DNA of 64,000 nt from Alviniconcha marisindica (GCA_018857735.1 JABMCL010003210.1:85001-149000); one strand, 5' to 3'; shown: positions 47,036-58,909, counted from the stretch's first letter. Numbers and translations are program-made. Notes: generated from the letters alone by a model not told the origin.

Positions 47036-47195
47036 CGGGGACCAGTGGCCTTAACTGTGAGATTGACACAGAGGATGACTGCTCCACCAGCCCCTGCCAT
47101 AACTTTGGGGCTTGTCAGGATCATGTTGGCAACCACATTTGTCTCTGCCCCTCCTTCTCCAACTACACCTATACCTTTGGCCAGCCAGGCAGCGA
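47036..47195 (+). CDS. Exon 32: EGF 4 end, EGF 5
   Basis: Acceptor tttttgcag, donor gtaggt, phase 1 in and 2 out. It reads GTSGLNCEIDTEDDCSTSPC, then HNFGACQDHVGNHICLCPSF and SNYTYTFGQPGS. The donor is set at GTAGGT because reading one codon further would meet TAG. The split GA|T codon with exon 33 gives the last EGF cysteine in SDC. Confidence 0.88.
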
Positions 47196-48215
47196 GTAGG
47201 TCACTGGGTTGTCAGCATGTTGATGTGCTCCTTATTTTTACTCTCATGAGCTCTTCCCTCCCTCAGATCACTACAGGACCTGATTCTGGGACAGAGTCTT
47301 GTAGCGGCTTCCCACAGCACCTTCTGCACTGCAGAACAGGAACAGGAACTATTTATTGCCTGGGTTTGGGAAGTTTAAGTTCAACGATGCTCTGAGGAGT
47401 ATGGTGAGGAAGCCATTTGATACAGTCCGACATGGGGGTGAGGATATTGCTGCTCCAAGTAATCTTTGTCAGTACAAAATAATGTTGGTCAGCCATATTT
47501 CTGTCCATTGTAGCTGACGAAGTGCTATGCCCAAGGACAATGTTAACATTCTCTTCTCCAGTGTGGGGTGGGGATGCCAAAAAAGTAGAATCAACCCAAA
47601 AATGTTGGCACATAGGCACTGGAAAATCTGGTAAAAAGACTGACAGCACAATTACTGTTTGTCACAAGTGACTTCTGTTACAGTGGTGTGCCATGCAAAG
47701 GAAAGGGGCAGAAACCATTGAAACTGATTCTTCATGACCAAAAACTATTGAAACTGATTCTTCATGACCCCCCCCCCCCCCCCCCACCCCCCGGAAAAAA
47801 AGAGGATGAAAAGATCAAAAATCCAAGACCATGGATGGGATATTTGAATTACCTTGAGGGATTTTTTTCTTCTCCTTATTCCACAACTAGATGTGGTGAT
47901 AAAACTGTCATATCACATCTTTGGTGTTGTTACTACTGGAAGGAGTCTCTTACTGGCCATGACTGGAAGTCATCCATCCAAAGTTGGTGCATCACAGTTT
48001 CACCATCAGGGAGGTTGCTTCATGCTGTGATGACTGGAGATGAGGGAGCAGAAAGAGACCGAGTAGATGACTGATCCAGCACTGGACACCACAAACATCA
48101 TCAAGTGGACTGTTCACTGTACTGATGTGTTTGTGTTCATGAGTTTGCTGCAGTGCTGTACTGATAGGTAGGTAGCAGAGGGTGTGCAGCGACATAATGT
48201 GTGCTGTGCTTGCAG
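47196..48215. other. Intron 32, nothing recognised
   Basis: Contains a C run at 47767-47786 preceded by a 25-base direct repeat (gaaactgattcttcatgac, twice). No exon is needed: phases 2 and 2 meet across it. Confidence 0.55.
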
Positions 48216-48349
48216 TTGCATCCAGCTTCGTGACCCATGTCAAGAGGACCCCTGTCAGAATGGAGCAACCTGTGTGAACCATGGCAACATACGTCGCACC
48301 TGTCAGTGTGCTGACGGCTTTGAGGGGGAGGCCTGTGAGAATGACATAG
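48216..48349 (+). CDS. Exon 33: EGF 6
   Basis: Acceptor gtgcttgcag, donor gtcagt, phase 2 in and 1 out. It reads CIQLRDPCQEDPCQNGATCV, then NHGNIRRTCQCADGFEGEAC. It finishes EGF 5 and encodes all of EGF 6. The phase change is matched on both sides, which supports both exons. It precedes a 4.6 kb intron with two large minisatellites. Confidence 0.92.
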
Positions 48350-48619
48350 GTCAGTCAGCATGAATCCTGTCCGTCTGTCTCCTTCTCTTCCTTCCTGCCT
48401 TTCTGTTCATATGTCCGACTTCTGTGGGCATTTGTCAGGAGCAGTTGTTCATCATGTACCATTTATACAGCATGGTGTTGCAAAACCGTCAGAAAGGATG
48501 TGACTGAACACAGGATCAAAGCTTGTACTTCTTTCTGTGGGCTCTGGTGGATATCATCCCACTGATATGCATTCCAGCGGGGTGGCAGCCACTGGGATGA
48601 CATCACTAAGATGACAGCC

Positions 48620-48675
48620 TTTTGGGGTGACATTCCAATTAAATGACATATGGGGTCAGGATCAGTTGGATGTTG

Positions 48676-48707
<32 letters not shown>

Positions 48708-48760
48708 AGTTGCAGACCTCAGGCTGGCACCATCCAAGCCCTGTGTGCCTTGAGGGAAGC
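48620..48760. repeat. Long poly-G run
   Basis: About 30 consecutive G at 48677-48704, within a non-coding stretch. Could form G-quadruplex or mark a hard-to-sequence site. Confidence 0.8.
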
Positions 48761-49689
48761 TGGAGTTGTTGGACTGGAACGTCATTGAACTGGAAAGTGG
48801 TCTCGGTGAAATACCATCCATGCGTGATAGAATGTGAGTGGTGTCATCCCAGTGGCCATCATCCCATCCAAATCCCATCTGATTGGGATGATCCTTCTCC
48901 CCCCACCCCCTCTTCCCCAGCAGGCAGCCTGGACCTCTCCGTTATGCCTCCAGCTACAATACTAAAACCCTTCACCTTTTCATATTTTTTTAAACAAACT
49001 AAATCATCTGAGATGGGACAATGACATACACAGAACACAGTTCAAAATGTCAGGTATTCCTGTTGCATGTGATGTGATGATTTTAATTTACAGCTCTGCC
49101 TTTCTTTGGACTCTTTCTGCTAGATGGAGAAAGGGATTTTCTAGATACATCTTGGTGAGCTATGCATGTTGTTAACTGAAGGCTTCACAAAACTACTTAA
49201 ATTTTCACCAAAATGATCACAAAACAATATATTGTGCATGAATCCAATTTGGAATTTATGGGGTTTTAATCCTGAATGCATGAGCCCCGCTGGCCTGTGT
49301 TCAGACAGTCCTTGCTGCATGCAGCAAGCTGTTTGTGAGTTTCATTACACTGAACCTGGGACACTTGAAGTTTCATTTGTTTCCTATTTTTTAGGTGAAC
49401 TCTCTTTCATGTGATTTCAGACCTGTGTTGTTTCTTGCTCACTGTCATGTGTGGGTCATAAGTGAATTTGTGCTTGTTTTTATTGGCATTGATATTAATT
49501 TATTGGGATGAATTGTGTTTGTTGGATATTTCTTTTTTCTCTTCATAGGTGACTGTAGTATCACATTTAACTGATAAAACTGTTATACTCTTTTATGTTT
49601 TAGATGCTTGTTGTTAGTGTGCATGTACAAAATGTTAGTGTAGAGGTGTGCTTGTATGACCTGAATACTGAACCTTAGTCCCTGTGCAT

Positions 49690-50680
49690 TGTCTTTGACA
49701 CATGGCCGTGAGGACACCTTGCTTTGTACAAGTGCATTGAGACAATGGCCACAGTGATATCTTGATTTATTCAAGTGAATGGTGCCAATGGCCACAGTGA
49801 TATCTTGCTTTGTTCAAGTGAATGGTGCCAATGGCCACAGTGATATCTTGCTTTGTACAAGTGAATGGTGCCAATGGCCACAGTGATATCTTGATTTATT
49901 CAAGTGAATGGTGCCAATGGCCACAGTGATATCTTGCTTTGTACAAGTGAATGGTGCCAATGGCCACAGTGATATCTTGATTTATACAAGTGAATGGTGC
50001 CAATGGCCACAGTGATATCTTGATTTATTCAAGTGAATGGTGCCAATGGCCACAGTGATATCTTGATTTATTCAAGTGAATGGTGCCAATGGCCACAGTG
50101 ATATCTTGATTTGTTCAAGTGAATGGTGCCAATGGCCACAGTGATATCTTGCTTTGTACAAGTGAATGGTGCCAACGGCCACAGTGATATCTTGCTTTGT
50201 ACAAGTGAATGGTGCCAATGGCCACAGTTATACCTTGATTTATTCAAGTGAATGGTGTCAATGGCCACAGTGATATCTTGATTTATTCAAGTGAATGGTG
50301 CCAATGGCCACAGTGATATCTTGCTTTGTACAAGTGAATGGTGCCAATGGCCACAGTGATATCTTGATTTATTCAAGTGAATGGTGCCAATGGCCACAGT
50401 GATATCTTGATTTGTTCAAGTGAATGGTGCCAATGGCCACAGTGATATCTTGCTTTGTACAAGTGAATGGTGCCAATGGCCACAGTGATATCTTGCTTTG
50501 TACAAGTGAATGGTGCCAATGGCCACAGTGACACCTTGCTTTGTACAAGTGAATGGTGCCAATGGTTACAGTGACGCCTTGCTTTGTACAAGTGCAATGA
50601 AAAAGCACTGGCCCCAGTGACATCTTTCTTTGTACAAGTGCACTGAGCCAATGGCCACAGTGACATCTTGCTTTTTACAA
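49690..50680. repeat. 43-bp minisatellite in intron 33
   Basis: About 22 units of tatcttgatttattcaagtg+aatggtgccaatggccacag+tga, in two forms (gatttattcaag and gctttgtacaag) that alternate irregularly. Minus-strand open frames are artefacts. Confidence 0.93.
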
Positions 50681-50810
50681 GTGCACTGAGCCCAGCTGCA
50701 TGTGTCTGGAGACAGGGAAGCTGCAGATAGTGTGCACCACTTCTACTGCACATGATCAACTTCTTGCTCACAGCTGCATGGCAAAAGAGCAACGAAGAGA
50801 GGGCACAGCA

Positions 50811-51290
50811 AACCAGTGTACAAAGAAAGCACCCTTCACAACCACCAGCAAACCAGTGTACAGAGAAAGCACCCTTTGCAACCACCAGCAAATCAGTGTA
50901 CAAAGAAAGCACCCTTCACAACCACCAGCCAACCAGTGTACAAAGAAAGCACTCTTCACATCCACCAGCCAACCAGTGTACAAAGAAAGCACCCTTCACA
51001 ACCACCAGCCAACCAGTGTACAAAGAAAGCACCCTTCACAACCACCAGCCAACCAATGTACAAAGAAAGCACCCTTCACAACCACCAGCCAACCAATGTA
51101 CAAAGAAAGCACCCTTCACAACCACCAGCCAACCAGTGTACAAAGAAAGCACCCTTCACAACCACCAGCCAACCAATGTACAAAGAAAGCACCCTTCACA
51201 ACCACCAGCCAACCAATGTACAAAGAAAGCACCTTTCACAACCACCAGCCAACCAGTTTACAAAGAAAGCACCCTTCACAACCACCAGTA
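50811..51290. repeat. 40-bp minisatellite in intron 33
   Basis: Twelve units of aaccagtgtacaaagaaagc+acccttcacaaccaccagcc, highly uniform (mostly one or two changes per unit). Because 40 is not a multiple of three and the unit lacks stops, all forward frames remain open for about 180 codons. Confidence 0.95.
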
Positions 51291-51824
51291 AAATGACCGT
51301 TGTTGTGTACAACCCTTTTTTTGTAGTCGCACCCCTAACATGAAGGGAAAGGTTTCCGGAAAAAAATGTATGAAAAGACATGTAGTCTTCCATCATTGTG
51401 GTCTTTTTCACCAGCAGTTCCATGGTAGGTGTGAAGGTCTTGTGTCCCTGGTGAAAACTGAACCACCAGTGATCATAATTTATCTTTTCCTGGTCACCAT
51501 AATAATAGTGGAAAAACTGCAGTCCAGTCTCCATAGAAACAAGAAAACCCAGTCATTTAGGTATTTTGCAGAATATGATATTTTGGTGTTCAAAAAGTGG
51601 CAAAATCCTTAAATATCTGCTGCAGTCTTTTAGAGAAGTATTTCATAAGAGGAAGAGCAGAATATAATAATTATACTGAAACTAAAATTTCTTCAGCATT
51701 AAGACTGATTTTCTCCTGGGGTTTACTTGGAAAGTAGGCATGTTTCTCATGCAAGTTTAAAGTTCCACTTTTGTCAGATGCCTGAGGTACATGTATCTTC
51801 TTGTAAAAAAAAAAAAAAAAAAAA

Positions 51825-51990
51825 AAGTTTGTTTCATGGTTTCAGAGCTTTTTCCAACTCTGCTCCCAAGCTCTGGAACGTCCTACAAAAACAATCAAGG
51901 AAGCAGATTCCTTGGTGGTGTTCCACATATGTCTGAAAATGCGCCTGTTCTGTGCATGATTTTGCACATGTGTCTTTCTTTTTCTGTATA
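51825..51990 (+). pseudogene. LINE reverse transcriptase C-terminal fragment
   Basis: Reads FHGFRAFSNSAPKLWNVLQK and on. It matches the AFS..APKLWN.LP pattern near the end of CR1/L2/Crack-type ORF2 proteins. It is preceded by an A run (51805-51826) and broken by stops downstream. Confidence 0.65.
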
Positions 51991-52101
51991 TTAATTCTTA
52001 TGATTTCCCTTGACCCCCCCCCCCCCCCAAGCACATTGAGCATTCAAGTTAATGGAATCACATGCTATAAAAGTGGACATCATCATCATCATCATTATCA
52101 T

Positions 52102-52292
52102 AGTTCAGGAGCTGTGTGAGAGTCGAGGTGGCCACCCTGGGCTGTCCGTCCTAACGAACCATCTGGCTTCTGTGGACGTAAAGATTTATTGAACCATGCT
52201 TTGGCATTGGTCACAGCTTGTTCCTAGTATGTCAACTGACATCTGAGGACATTAAGCATCACTTCATCATCATCATTATCATCATCATCATG
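52102..52292 (+). mobile_element. SINE-like element B with (ATC)n tail, copy 2
   Basis: Near-identical in layout to 9076-9253 (caggagctgtgtgagagtcg, tctgtggacgtaaagattta, gtcaactgacatctgagg). Flanked on both sides by ATC-type repeats (52080-52100 and 52262-52292), which may be target-site duplication plus tail. Confidence 0.75.
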
Positions 52293-52584
52293 TCAGTAGG
52301 GGGAAAGAAGTTGCATGTATTAATGGCGTGGCACAGTAGCCCTAACAGCATGCCATCAGTTCATATAAAACAAGTTTTGTTTTCAAGGTGCAGTTCCTGT
52401 CTGTCATGGCTTGCACCAGCATTTCCTCATCTCCAAAGATGGTGTGTGGCTGCCCATGAGGTGGTCACACATGCAGTCCTTTCACCCTGTGGAATGCATT
52501 TGTCAGCGTTCAGTTGAACGTGCTAGGCGACCCCAGAGTGTTCAGCTGGGAAATGCTGTGACAACGATGACTCAGCTCAGCAAC

Positions 52585-52760
52585 TGAATGTCAGATCGGT
52601 GGTGCAGATGGACAGCTTGCATTCAGGATGTAACACTAGTATGATGAAGAGGTGGTGCAGATGGACAGCTTGCATTCAGGATGTAACACTAGTATGATGA
52701 AGAGGTGGTGCAGATGGACAGCTTGCATTCAGGATGTAACACTAGTATGATGAAGAGAGC
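52585..52760. repeat. 54-bp tandem repeat, three copies
   Basis: Units of ggtggtgcagatggacagct+tgcattcaggatgtaacact+agtatgatgaagag, nearly identical. Non-coding. Confidence 0.9.
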
Positions 52761-52993
52761 ATTTAGCCACTTTCTTCCCACCAGACTATTCAGCCCCTGT
52801 TTTCTCTGTGTTAAAGACTGTAAAAACAGGTACTGTGCATTTGTGATAAAGGGATAAGCCAACATGTTGTTTTCTAAGGGATAAGCCAACATGTTTTCTT
52901 CTTCCCCAGACTAGCATATAATTATTATCTAACTTATGCCAGTACACAGAAATGTAAACCTACGTGAGATGGTAATTTGTTCTGTTTTTGCAG

Positions 52994-53209
52994 ATTACTG
53001 TGGCTCCAACCCCTGTCAAAATGGCGGACAGTGTTTGGATGGACCAGGCCCCCAGTTGACGTGCTTGTGTCTCCCTGGCTACTCAGGTGCTCTGTGTGAG
53101 GTGCGAGAGGACCGGTGCTCCAGCACAGCATGTGGGATTTTCTCCACCTGTGTTGACGTGTACATTACCGGCCAGGTCCAGTGCTACTGCAACCAGGGCT
53201 TTCAGAGTG
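52994..53209 (+). CDS. Exon 34: EGF 7 and most of EGF 8
   Basis: Acceptor tttttgcag, donor gtgaga, phase 1 and 1. It reads DYCGSNPCQNGGQCLDGPGP, then CLCLPGYSGALCE, DRCSSTACGIFSTC and QCYCNQGFQS. Two EGFs in one exon. The following 200 bases contain two decayed copies of the exon's last ~40 bases with the donor. Confidence 0.92.
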
Positions 53210-53440
53210 GTGAGATACAAAAGCTGTGTGTTCTCATCCTATGGTGTGTGTGTGTCAGATGCTGCTGGTAATTTGGCCAGATCTTGTGCTGCTGCAACCA
53301 GGGTTTTTATAGTTTTAAAATGGTGAGATACAAAAGCTTTGTTCTCATTCTGTGATGTGTGTGTCAGATACTGCTGTTAATTTGGCAAGGTCAAGTGCTA
53401 CTGCAGCCAGGACTTTCAAAAGCTGTGTGTTCTTGTCATA
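53210..53440 (+). repeat. Decayed tandem copies of the exon 34 3' end and donor
   Basis: The exon end and intron start (gtgctactgcaaccagggct, ttcagagtg|gtgagatac, aaaagctgtgtgttctc) recur at about 53285-53360 (gtgctgctgcaaccagggtt, atggtgagatacaaaag) and 53390-53440 (gtgctactgcagccaggact, caaaagctgtgtgttct). Period about 105-120 bp. The frames are disrupted. Confidence 0.82.
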
Positions 53441-54140
53441 TTGTGTTAGTTGGTAGTGTAGTCAGGTGAGATGCCAGTGTGTGTGCTGCCATCATGTTGC
53501 ACATATCTGTTACCAGGTGAGATTGTGGATCTGTTACCACTAGTAGCGTTGCCAGGTGAGATACAGGTGTGTGTACTGTTATCATGTTGTGTGAATGTGT
53601 CACCACTAGCAGTTGTCAGGTGAGATACAGGTGTGTGTTGTTTGGATCCATTATAACAAGTAGTGTAATCAGGTGAGATACATGTGTGTGTGCTGCTATC
53701 ACAATGTGTGTATGTTGAATGCTAGGTAAAGCATGGTGCCTGTGTGTTGCCATAACACTGTGTGACTGTTGCCACCAGCCCTTAACCACCCAGTAAACAT
53801 GCCCATATGAGGCTGGTACGGATAAAATAAGGGCTGCAAGCCTGTAGCCTGTATGCAGCCCTTACTTGCCCATACGAGCCCTAACCATGCCTGTACAGGC
53901 CTGGTACAGGCATGTTCACTGCACAGTTGTATAATGTTTGTATGATCTGCTGTCATACTGTGTCTGTCTCTTGCCACCAGCACTGTAATCAGGTGGGGTA
54001 TAGTGTCTGTGCTTTGTCACAATACTATGTGTGTGTGTTGTCACCAGTACTATGATCAGATCAGGTATAATGACTGTGTATTTGTGTGTGTTGCCACCAG
54101 TACTGTGATAAGATCAGGTATAGTGTCTGTGTGTTGTCAC

Positions 54141-54146
<6 letters not shown>

Positions 54147-54233
<87 letters not shown>
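54147..54233. repeat. (GT)n tract within a diverged ~55-bp array
   Basis: The GT run is flanked by diverged units (ttgtcaccagtactgtgatc, aggtataatgactgtgt) from about 53990 to 54430. Non-coding. Confidence 0.85.
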
Positions 54234-54234
<1 letters not shown>

Positions 54235-54505
54235 TCACCAGCACTGTGATCAGATGATATATAATGACTGTGTATTGCCATATTACTGTGTATTTACTAC
54301 CACCAGTACTGTAAGCAGCTGATGTATAGAGTGTGTGTATTGTCATAATACTATGTGATTGTTGCCACCAGTACTGTAACAGGTGATGTATTTTGGTCTG
54401 TGTATTGCCATGATACTGTGTGTTCAGCGTGGTAAGTGACTGTGTACTGTTCACCTTATTTTTTCAAACCAACACCTGTGGCAACTGTTGTTTTCTCTTC
54501 TGTAG

Positions 54506-54739
54506 TGAATGGAGCTTGCAGGGCGGTGGTGGTTGATGCCTGTCTGTCGTCGCCATGTGAGAACAACTCCACCTGTGTGCAAAGTGGCAGTGGCTACCAA
54601 TGTTTCTGCCTGACGGGCTATGAGGGCGCCAACTGTCAGCACAACATAGATGACTGTGCAGCACAGCCCTGTCTTAATGGTGGAGTCTGTCGTGATCTGC
54701 TCAGTGGCTTTCATTGTGACTGTCCCTCTGATACTTCAG
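54506..54739 (+). CDS. Exon 35: EGF 8 end, EGF 9, EGF 10
   Basis: Acceptor cttctgtag, donor gtgagt, phase 1 and 1. It reads NGACRAVVVDACLSSPCENN, then YQCFCLTGYEGANC, NIDDCAAQPCLNGGVCRD and FHCDCPSDTS. EGF 10 carries NIDDC and C.D....F.C, the calcium-binding and hydroxylation consensus. Confidence 0.93.
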
Positions 54740-54788
54740 GTGAGTGATGCTGATGAAGTATTTTTGTCTTGACCAAATGATTGCATAT

Positions 54789-55001
54789 GCACAGATGCAT
54801 GCGCACACACACAGACACACACATACACATACACACATGTGCACACACATGCATGCACACATGCATGCATGCATGCACGCATACGCACACACACACACAC
54901 ACAAACACATGCCCACATATTCATGCATGCACTCACACAACGGCATGCATGCACACGCGTGCACATACACACACATGCACACACGCACACATGCATGCAC
55001 A

Positions 55002-55042
<41 letters not shown>

Positions 55043-55080
55043 CACACTCACACACACTCACACACACACACACAACACAC

Positions 55081-55140
<60 letters not shown>
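54789..55140. repeat. (CA)n and CATG-rich tract
   Basis: About 350 bases of CA repeats mixed with gcatgcatgc units, between exons 35 and 36. Confidence 0.95.
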
Positions 55141-55141
<1 letters not shown>

Positions 55142-55232
55142 GCTCTCTCTTCATGCCTCATTATTGTGACAAAGAGACATGTGACCCTTGAGCCCTTTAT
55201 GCTTTTCATTGCACACACAGTCATGTTTGCAG

Positions 55233-55372
55233 GTCCAGTCTGTCAAGATGCATTTGACCAGTGCAGCTTCGGGTCTAACCCCTGCAATCCCTATGGCACT
55301 GACCGCTGTGTGGACTACTATCGTGGCTACTCCTGTGTTTGCCTCCCAGGCTACTACGGGGTCAACTGCACG
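55233..55372 (+). CDS. Exon 36: EGF 11
   Basis: Acceptor atgtttgcag, donor gtatgc, phase 1 in and 0 out. It reads GPVCQDAFDQCSFGSNPCNP, then DRCVDYYRGYSCVCLPGYYG and VNC. It completes EGF 10 and encodes EGF 11. It lies just after a 350-base (CA)n-rich tract. Confidence 0.92.
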
Positions 55373-55429
55373 GTATGCTGCACTCTCTCTTCCTCTCGTC
55401 TCATTTTTGTGGGTCATTTGATGACCTGA

Positions 55430-55710
55430 CAGCAATAGGTTTTATACATGAAAACGACAGCATACAATTCTTGTACATGAAAAGCACAGTAGACTTTTCA
55501 GTACTTGTTTTTGTTCATGAATAAGACTAGAGTTATGTCTGGACATGAAAAGGACAGCAGCCATTTTGTTTTACATGAACATGACAGCAGACATTTGTTT
55601 GTGCACAAAAAGGACAGTAAATGTTTTTGTTGTTGTTGTAAATGACAAAAATAGTAGCCATTTTGTTTGTTTGTTTTTTACATGAAAGAGTAGTAGACAT
55701 TTTTGAAATC
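55430..55710. repeat. Diverged ~35-bp repeat after exon 36
   Basis: Units share tacatgaaaa(g)gacagcag and cattttgtttt. Loose similarity; non-coding. Confidence 0.6.
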
Positions 55711-56630
55711 TCCAACGGACAGCTGCTCTGGAGCTTTTTCTTACACTGCTTGTTTTTTTAAGTTTTATGTGGCTTTGGCTTAGCCTGATTGGTAAAAAGG
55801 TTCAAATAGCCATGGTTTACTGCATGTTTCTATCCCTTGTACAGACGTGTTTTCTCATGAACATTGCATGATACATTTTTTTTTTGTTTGTTTGCAAATG
55901 CACATAGCTAAACAAAGATGATTCTGAGAAGAAGAAAACAATTCTCTGACTTCATGTGTGAAAACGAAAAATTACCATGTGGCCTGCCTAATTTTCTGGC
56001 TGGCTGATTTTGATTACCTATGGCTTTAGTCTGGCTCTGGTGAAATTTGTATTCAGATCTTGAAAACAAGTGTATCATAATTATATCTGTACCATTCCTC
56101 AGTGAGTGAATGAATGATAATTTATAATGCGCATAAAAAAAAATGATGCAAGAATATGCATAGTTGCAGAGCAGGGGTTGGTGGGAGGGTGGGGTGGGGG
56201 GGTGGGGGGCAGGGGGGGGGGGGGTCATACATTTTCACACACACACTGTAAGGAGGACAATGAGTGAAGCACACAAGCACCCACCCACACCCACACCCAC
56301 TCACACAAACAGATGTGGGAAGGAAAAATTACAAGCTACAATAATAGAAGTGTGTCTTGAAAGTAAACTGGAAAGAATGCATCCAGTCTGAATCCAGTCT
56401 GTGTCCCTGGTGCTAGACAAGGATGGATCCTTAGTGATGGATCTTTTGCTGTTTTCTCGCATATGATGTCAAGTAGGTTTTTCTTCAGAATCATCTATGT
56501 GCATTTGCAAACGAAACACTTCTTATTTTCATTTTAGATAAACAAGTGCATAAAGTGAATCCGAAATAAGTGTAGATGTTAATGATGTGAAAGTCTTCGG
56601 AACCATAAGCTGATGTGGTGACCTGTGCAG

Positions 56631-56824
56631 GAGGGACAGACGAACTGTGCCTCTTTCCCCTGTCACCATGGAAGCACCTGCACCGACTCGGGGAACTCCT
56701 ATTTCTGTACCTGCCCCAATGGCTTTGAGGGTGTGCACTGCGAGCGTCTGACTGACTACTGCTCCAGTGGGCCCTGTGCTTCAGGAGGAACGTGCGTCAA
56801 CACTGACGTCGGCACCGTCTGCAA
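56631..56824 (+). CDS. Exon 37: EGF 12 and most of EGF 13
   Basis: Acceptor cctgtgcag, donor gtaagt, phase 0 in and 2 out. It reads EGQTNCASFPCHHGSTCTDS, then YFCTCPNGFEGVHC, DYCSSGPCASGGTC and GTVCK. Two EGFs, the second cut before CQPGYRG. Confidence 0.93.
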
Positions 56825-57319
56825 GTAAGTCTTTGCCTTCCTCCTTTGTCAGTCCTCAGGACATGACTCCTCCTCCTGCATGCTGAAGGTCTTGTAGAGT
56901 GCTGAAGAACTTCCAGAATGCTCTTTGTTTTTCCTGCCCGTTTTTGTCCATTAGGGCTGGTGTGTATGCTGCAGGATTTGGCTTAGCTATGTTTTGGTGT
57001 CATGCTGCCAGCAATGGCGGGGCATTGTTCTGATTGGTACATGGGACAATTTTGCAGCAGATGCCCTTGTGTTTTGCTGCCAGAGGTGTACAGGATTTGG
57101 TCTGATTGGTCAACTGCGAGACCAGCTGGTTGGAAAACCCTTGAGGATTTGGTGAGGGAAGGGTTGCACTGAACCAGCCTTTCAGCTTGCTCTGCTTTAG
57201 AATTACACTCAGTTTATCATGTCTAACTGAAGTGTGAGTGAACATGAAGGGGTTAAACATTATGGACTAGAGCTTTGAAAAGTGTTCACACATAATGCTT
57301 TCTTCTTGTTAAACACCAG

Positions 57320-57453
57320 GTGTCAGCCAGGTTACCGTGGTGACCAGTGCCAGCTGAGTTACAACATGTGTTCCATTGCCAACCCCTGTGTTGTGGCAGG
57401 CAGCACGTGTGTAACGGACAGCAACAACCAAGCCTCCTGCACCTGCCCCACAG
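57320..57453 (+). CDS. Exon 38: EGF 13 end, EGF 14 start
   Basis: Acceptor aaacaccag, donor gtaaca, phase 2 in and 1 out. It reads CQPGYRGDQCQLSYNMCSIA, then NPCVVAGSTC and ASCTCPT. The following 200 bases repeat the exon end (cccacag) and donor three times in a 76-82 bp array. Confidence 0.92.
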
Positions 57454-57680
57454 GTAACAATACCATAGAGCTTGTCAGTAGGTATCACTGGAACCATAAT
57501 TAGGCCACATGGTGTAGTGTTACCTTTCCCACAGGTAACAAGATGATAGAGCTGGTATCACTGGAACCATAATTAGGCCACATGGTGTAGTGTTACCTTT
57601 CCCACAGGTAACAAGATGATAGAGCTGGTCAGTAGGTATCACCGGAACCTTAGTCAGGCCACAAGTAGTGTTACCTGAGA
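57454..57680 (+). repeat. 76-82 bp array carrying the exon 38 end and donor
   Basis: The true junction ccccacag|gtaacaat is followed by two further copies (cccacaggtaacaagatgat at about 57530 and 57604) in units holding agagctggt, atcactggaaccataattag and gccacatggtgtagtgttac. Confidence 0.85.
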
Positions 57681-57799
57681 TGTACATCTAAGCTAAAGAG
57701 AAGACACATATTCTGTTCTTTGGATACAACCGATGCACATAGAAAACATTAAAACAGGCATGGTATAAGTTGATTTTCCACACTATCACACCCACGTAG

Positions 57800-58000
57800 T
57801 TAGGTGTTACTGATGGTGTTACTGAGGGAAGTTACTGATGGTGTTATGGTGTTATCAAGTGTGTGACTGAGGGTGTGACTGACGGTGTTAATGATGTTTC
57901 TGATGGTGTCACAGAGGGTGTTACTGATGATGTCACAGAGGATGTTACTGATTGTGTTACTGATGGTGTTATGGAACACGTTACTGATGGTGTTACTGTG
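57800..58000. repeat. Degenerate 15-bp repeat before exon 39
   Basis: Units of the type gttactgatggtgtt and gtcacagagggtgtt. They are not clear copies of the exon 39 acceptor. Confidence 0.75.
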
Positions 58001-58008
58001 TATGCCAG

Positions 58009-58122
58009 GTTATACAGGGACGTACTGCGAGGTGAGCACTGCCAGCTGTCAGACAACAACATGTCAGAACGGAGGGACCTGCAGTGACAGTGGCGGCTCC
58101 ATTCTCTGCTCCTGCCCTGCTG
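58009..58122 (+). CDS. Exon 39: EGF 14 end, EGF 15 start
   Basis: Acceptor gtatgccag, donor gtgagt, phase 1 and 1. It reads GYTGTYCEVSTASCQTTTCQ, then NGGTCSDSGGSILCSCPA. An internal GAGGTGAGC at 58030 resembles a donor, but using it would break the EGF. Preceded by a 15-bp-unit tract (57800-58000). Confidence 0.9.
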
Positions 58123-58344
58123 GTGAGTCTTCCATCACTTGGAGAACAGCGTCTCTCTGTGTCGTCTGTGTAGTATTGCTGTGTGAAGAAGTGTCCTGTA
58201 CAGATGTCACTGTACAGTGCCAGTGCTGGGTAAAGTCCAGATAATCCACTTTGTACAACTGCCAGCTGGTCTTCAGAATTAGACCGCTGATTAGACTCAC
58301 TGTGCTACTGACTGTTGTCTGTCAGATGTTTGTTATGTATTTGG

Positions 58345-58760
58345 ACAGTGTACCTTTATCTTTTGTTAGATATTTGGATGGTGTCACTTTGTGTTTTGTT
58401 AGGTACTTGGACAGTGTCCCTTTATCTTTTGTTAGATATTTGGATGTTGTCACTTTGTGTTTTGTTAGGTACTTGGACAGTGTCCCTTTTTCTTTTGTTA
58501 GATATTCGACAGTATCCCTTTTTCTTTTGTTAGATATTGGACAGTGTCCCATTATCTTTTGTTAGATATTTGGATGGTGTTACTTTGTGTTTTGTTAGAT
58601 ATTTGGATGGTGTCACTTTGTGTTTTGTTAGATATTTGGATGGTGTCACTTTGTGTTTTGTTAGGTACTTGGACAATGCCCCTTTTTCTTTTGTTAGATA
58701 TTCGACAGTGTCCCATTATCTTTTGTTAGATATTTGGATGGTGCCCCTTTGTTTGTCCTG
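58345..58760. repeat. ~40-bp repeat in intron 39
   Basis: About ten units of ttttgttagatatttggatg+gtgtcactttgtg and a variant with acttggacagtgtcccttt. Non-coding. Confidence 0.88.
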
Positions 58761-58909
58761 TTTTCTCAGTTTATTCCATCATGAAAAGTTTGCATGAAAG
58801 TAGAATCTGCAGAAACATTACTGCAGTCAGAATGTGTGTTTTTTTTCTCAGAGAAGACATGTAAACCACTGAAGTGTTGGGAGGGAGGGTGAAATGCACA
58901 CAAGAGATA

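Noticed and set aside
50700..51343. Forward frames of 175-198 codons with Gln/Lys/Pro repeats
   Set aside because: 40-bp minisatellite; three forward frames open.
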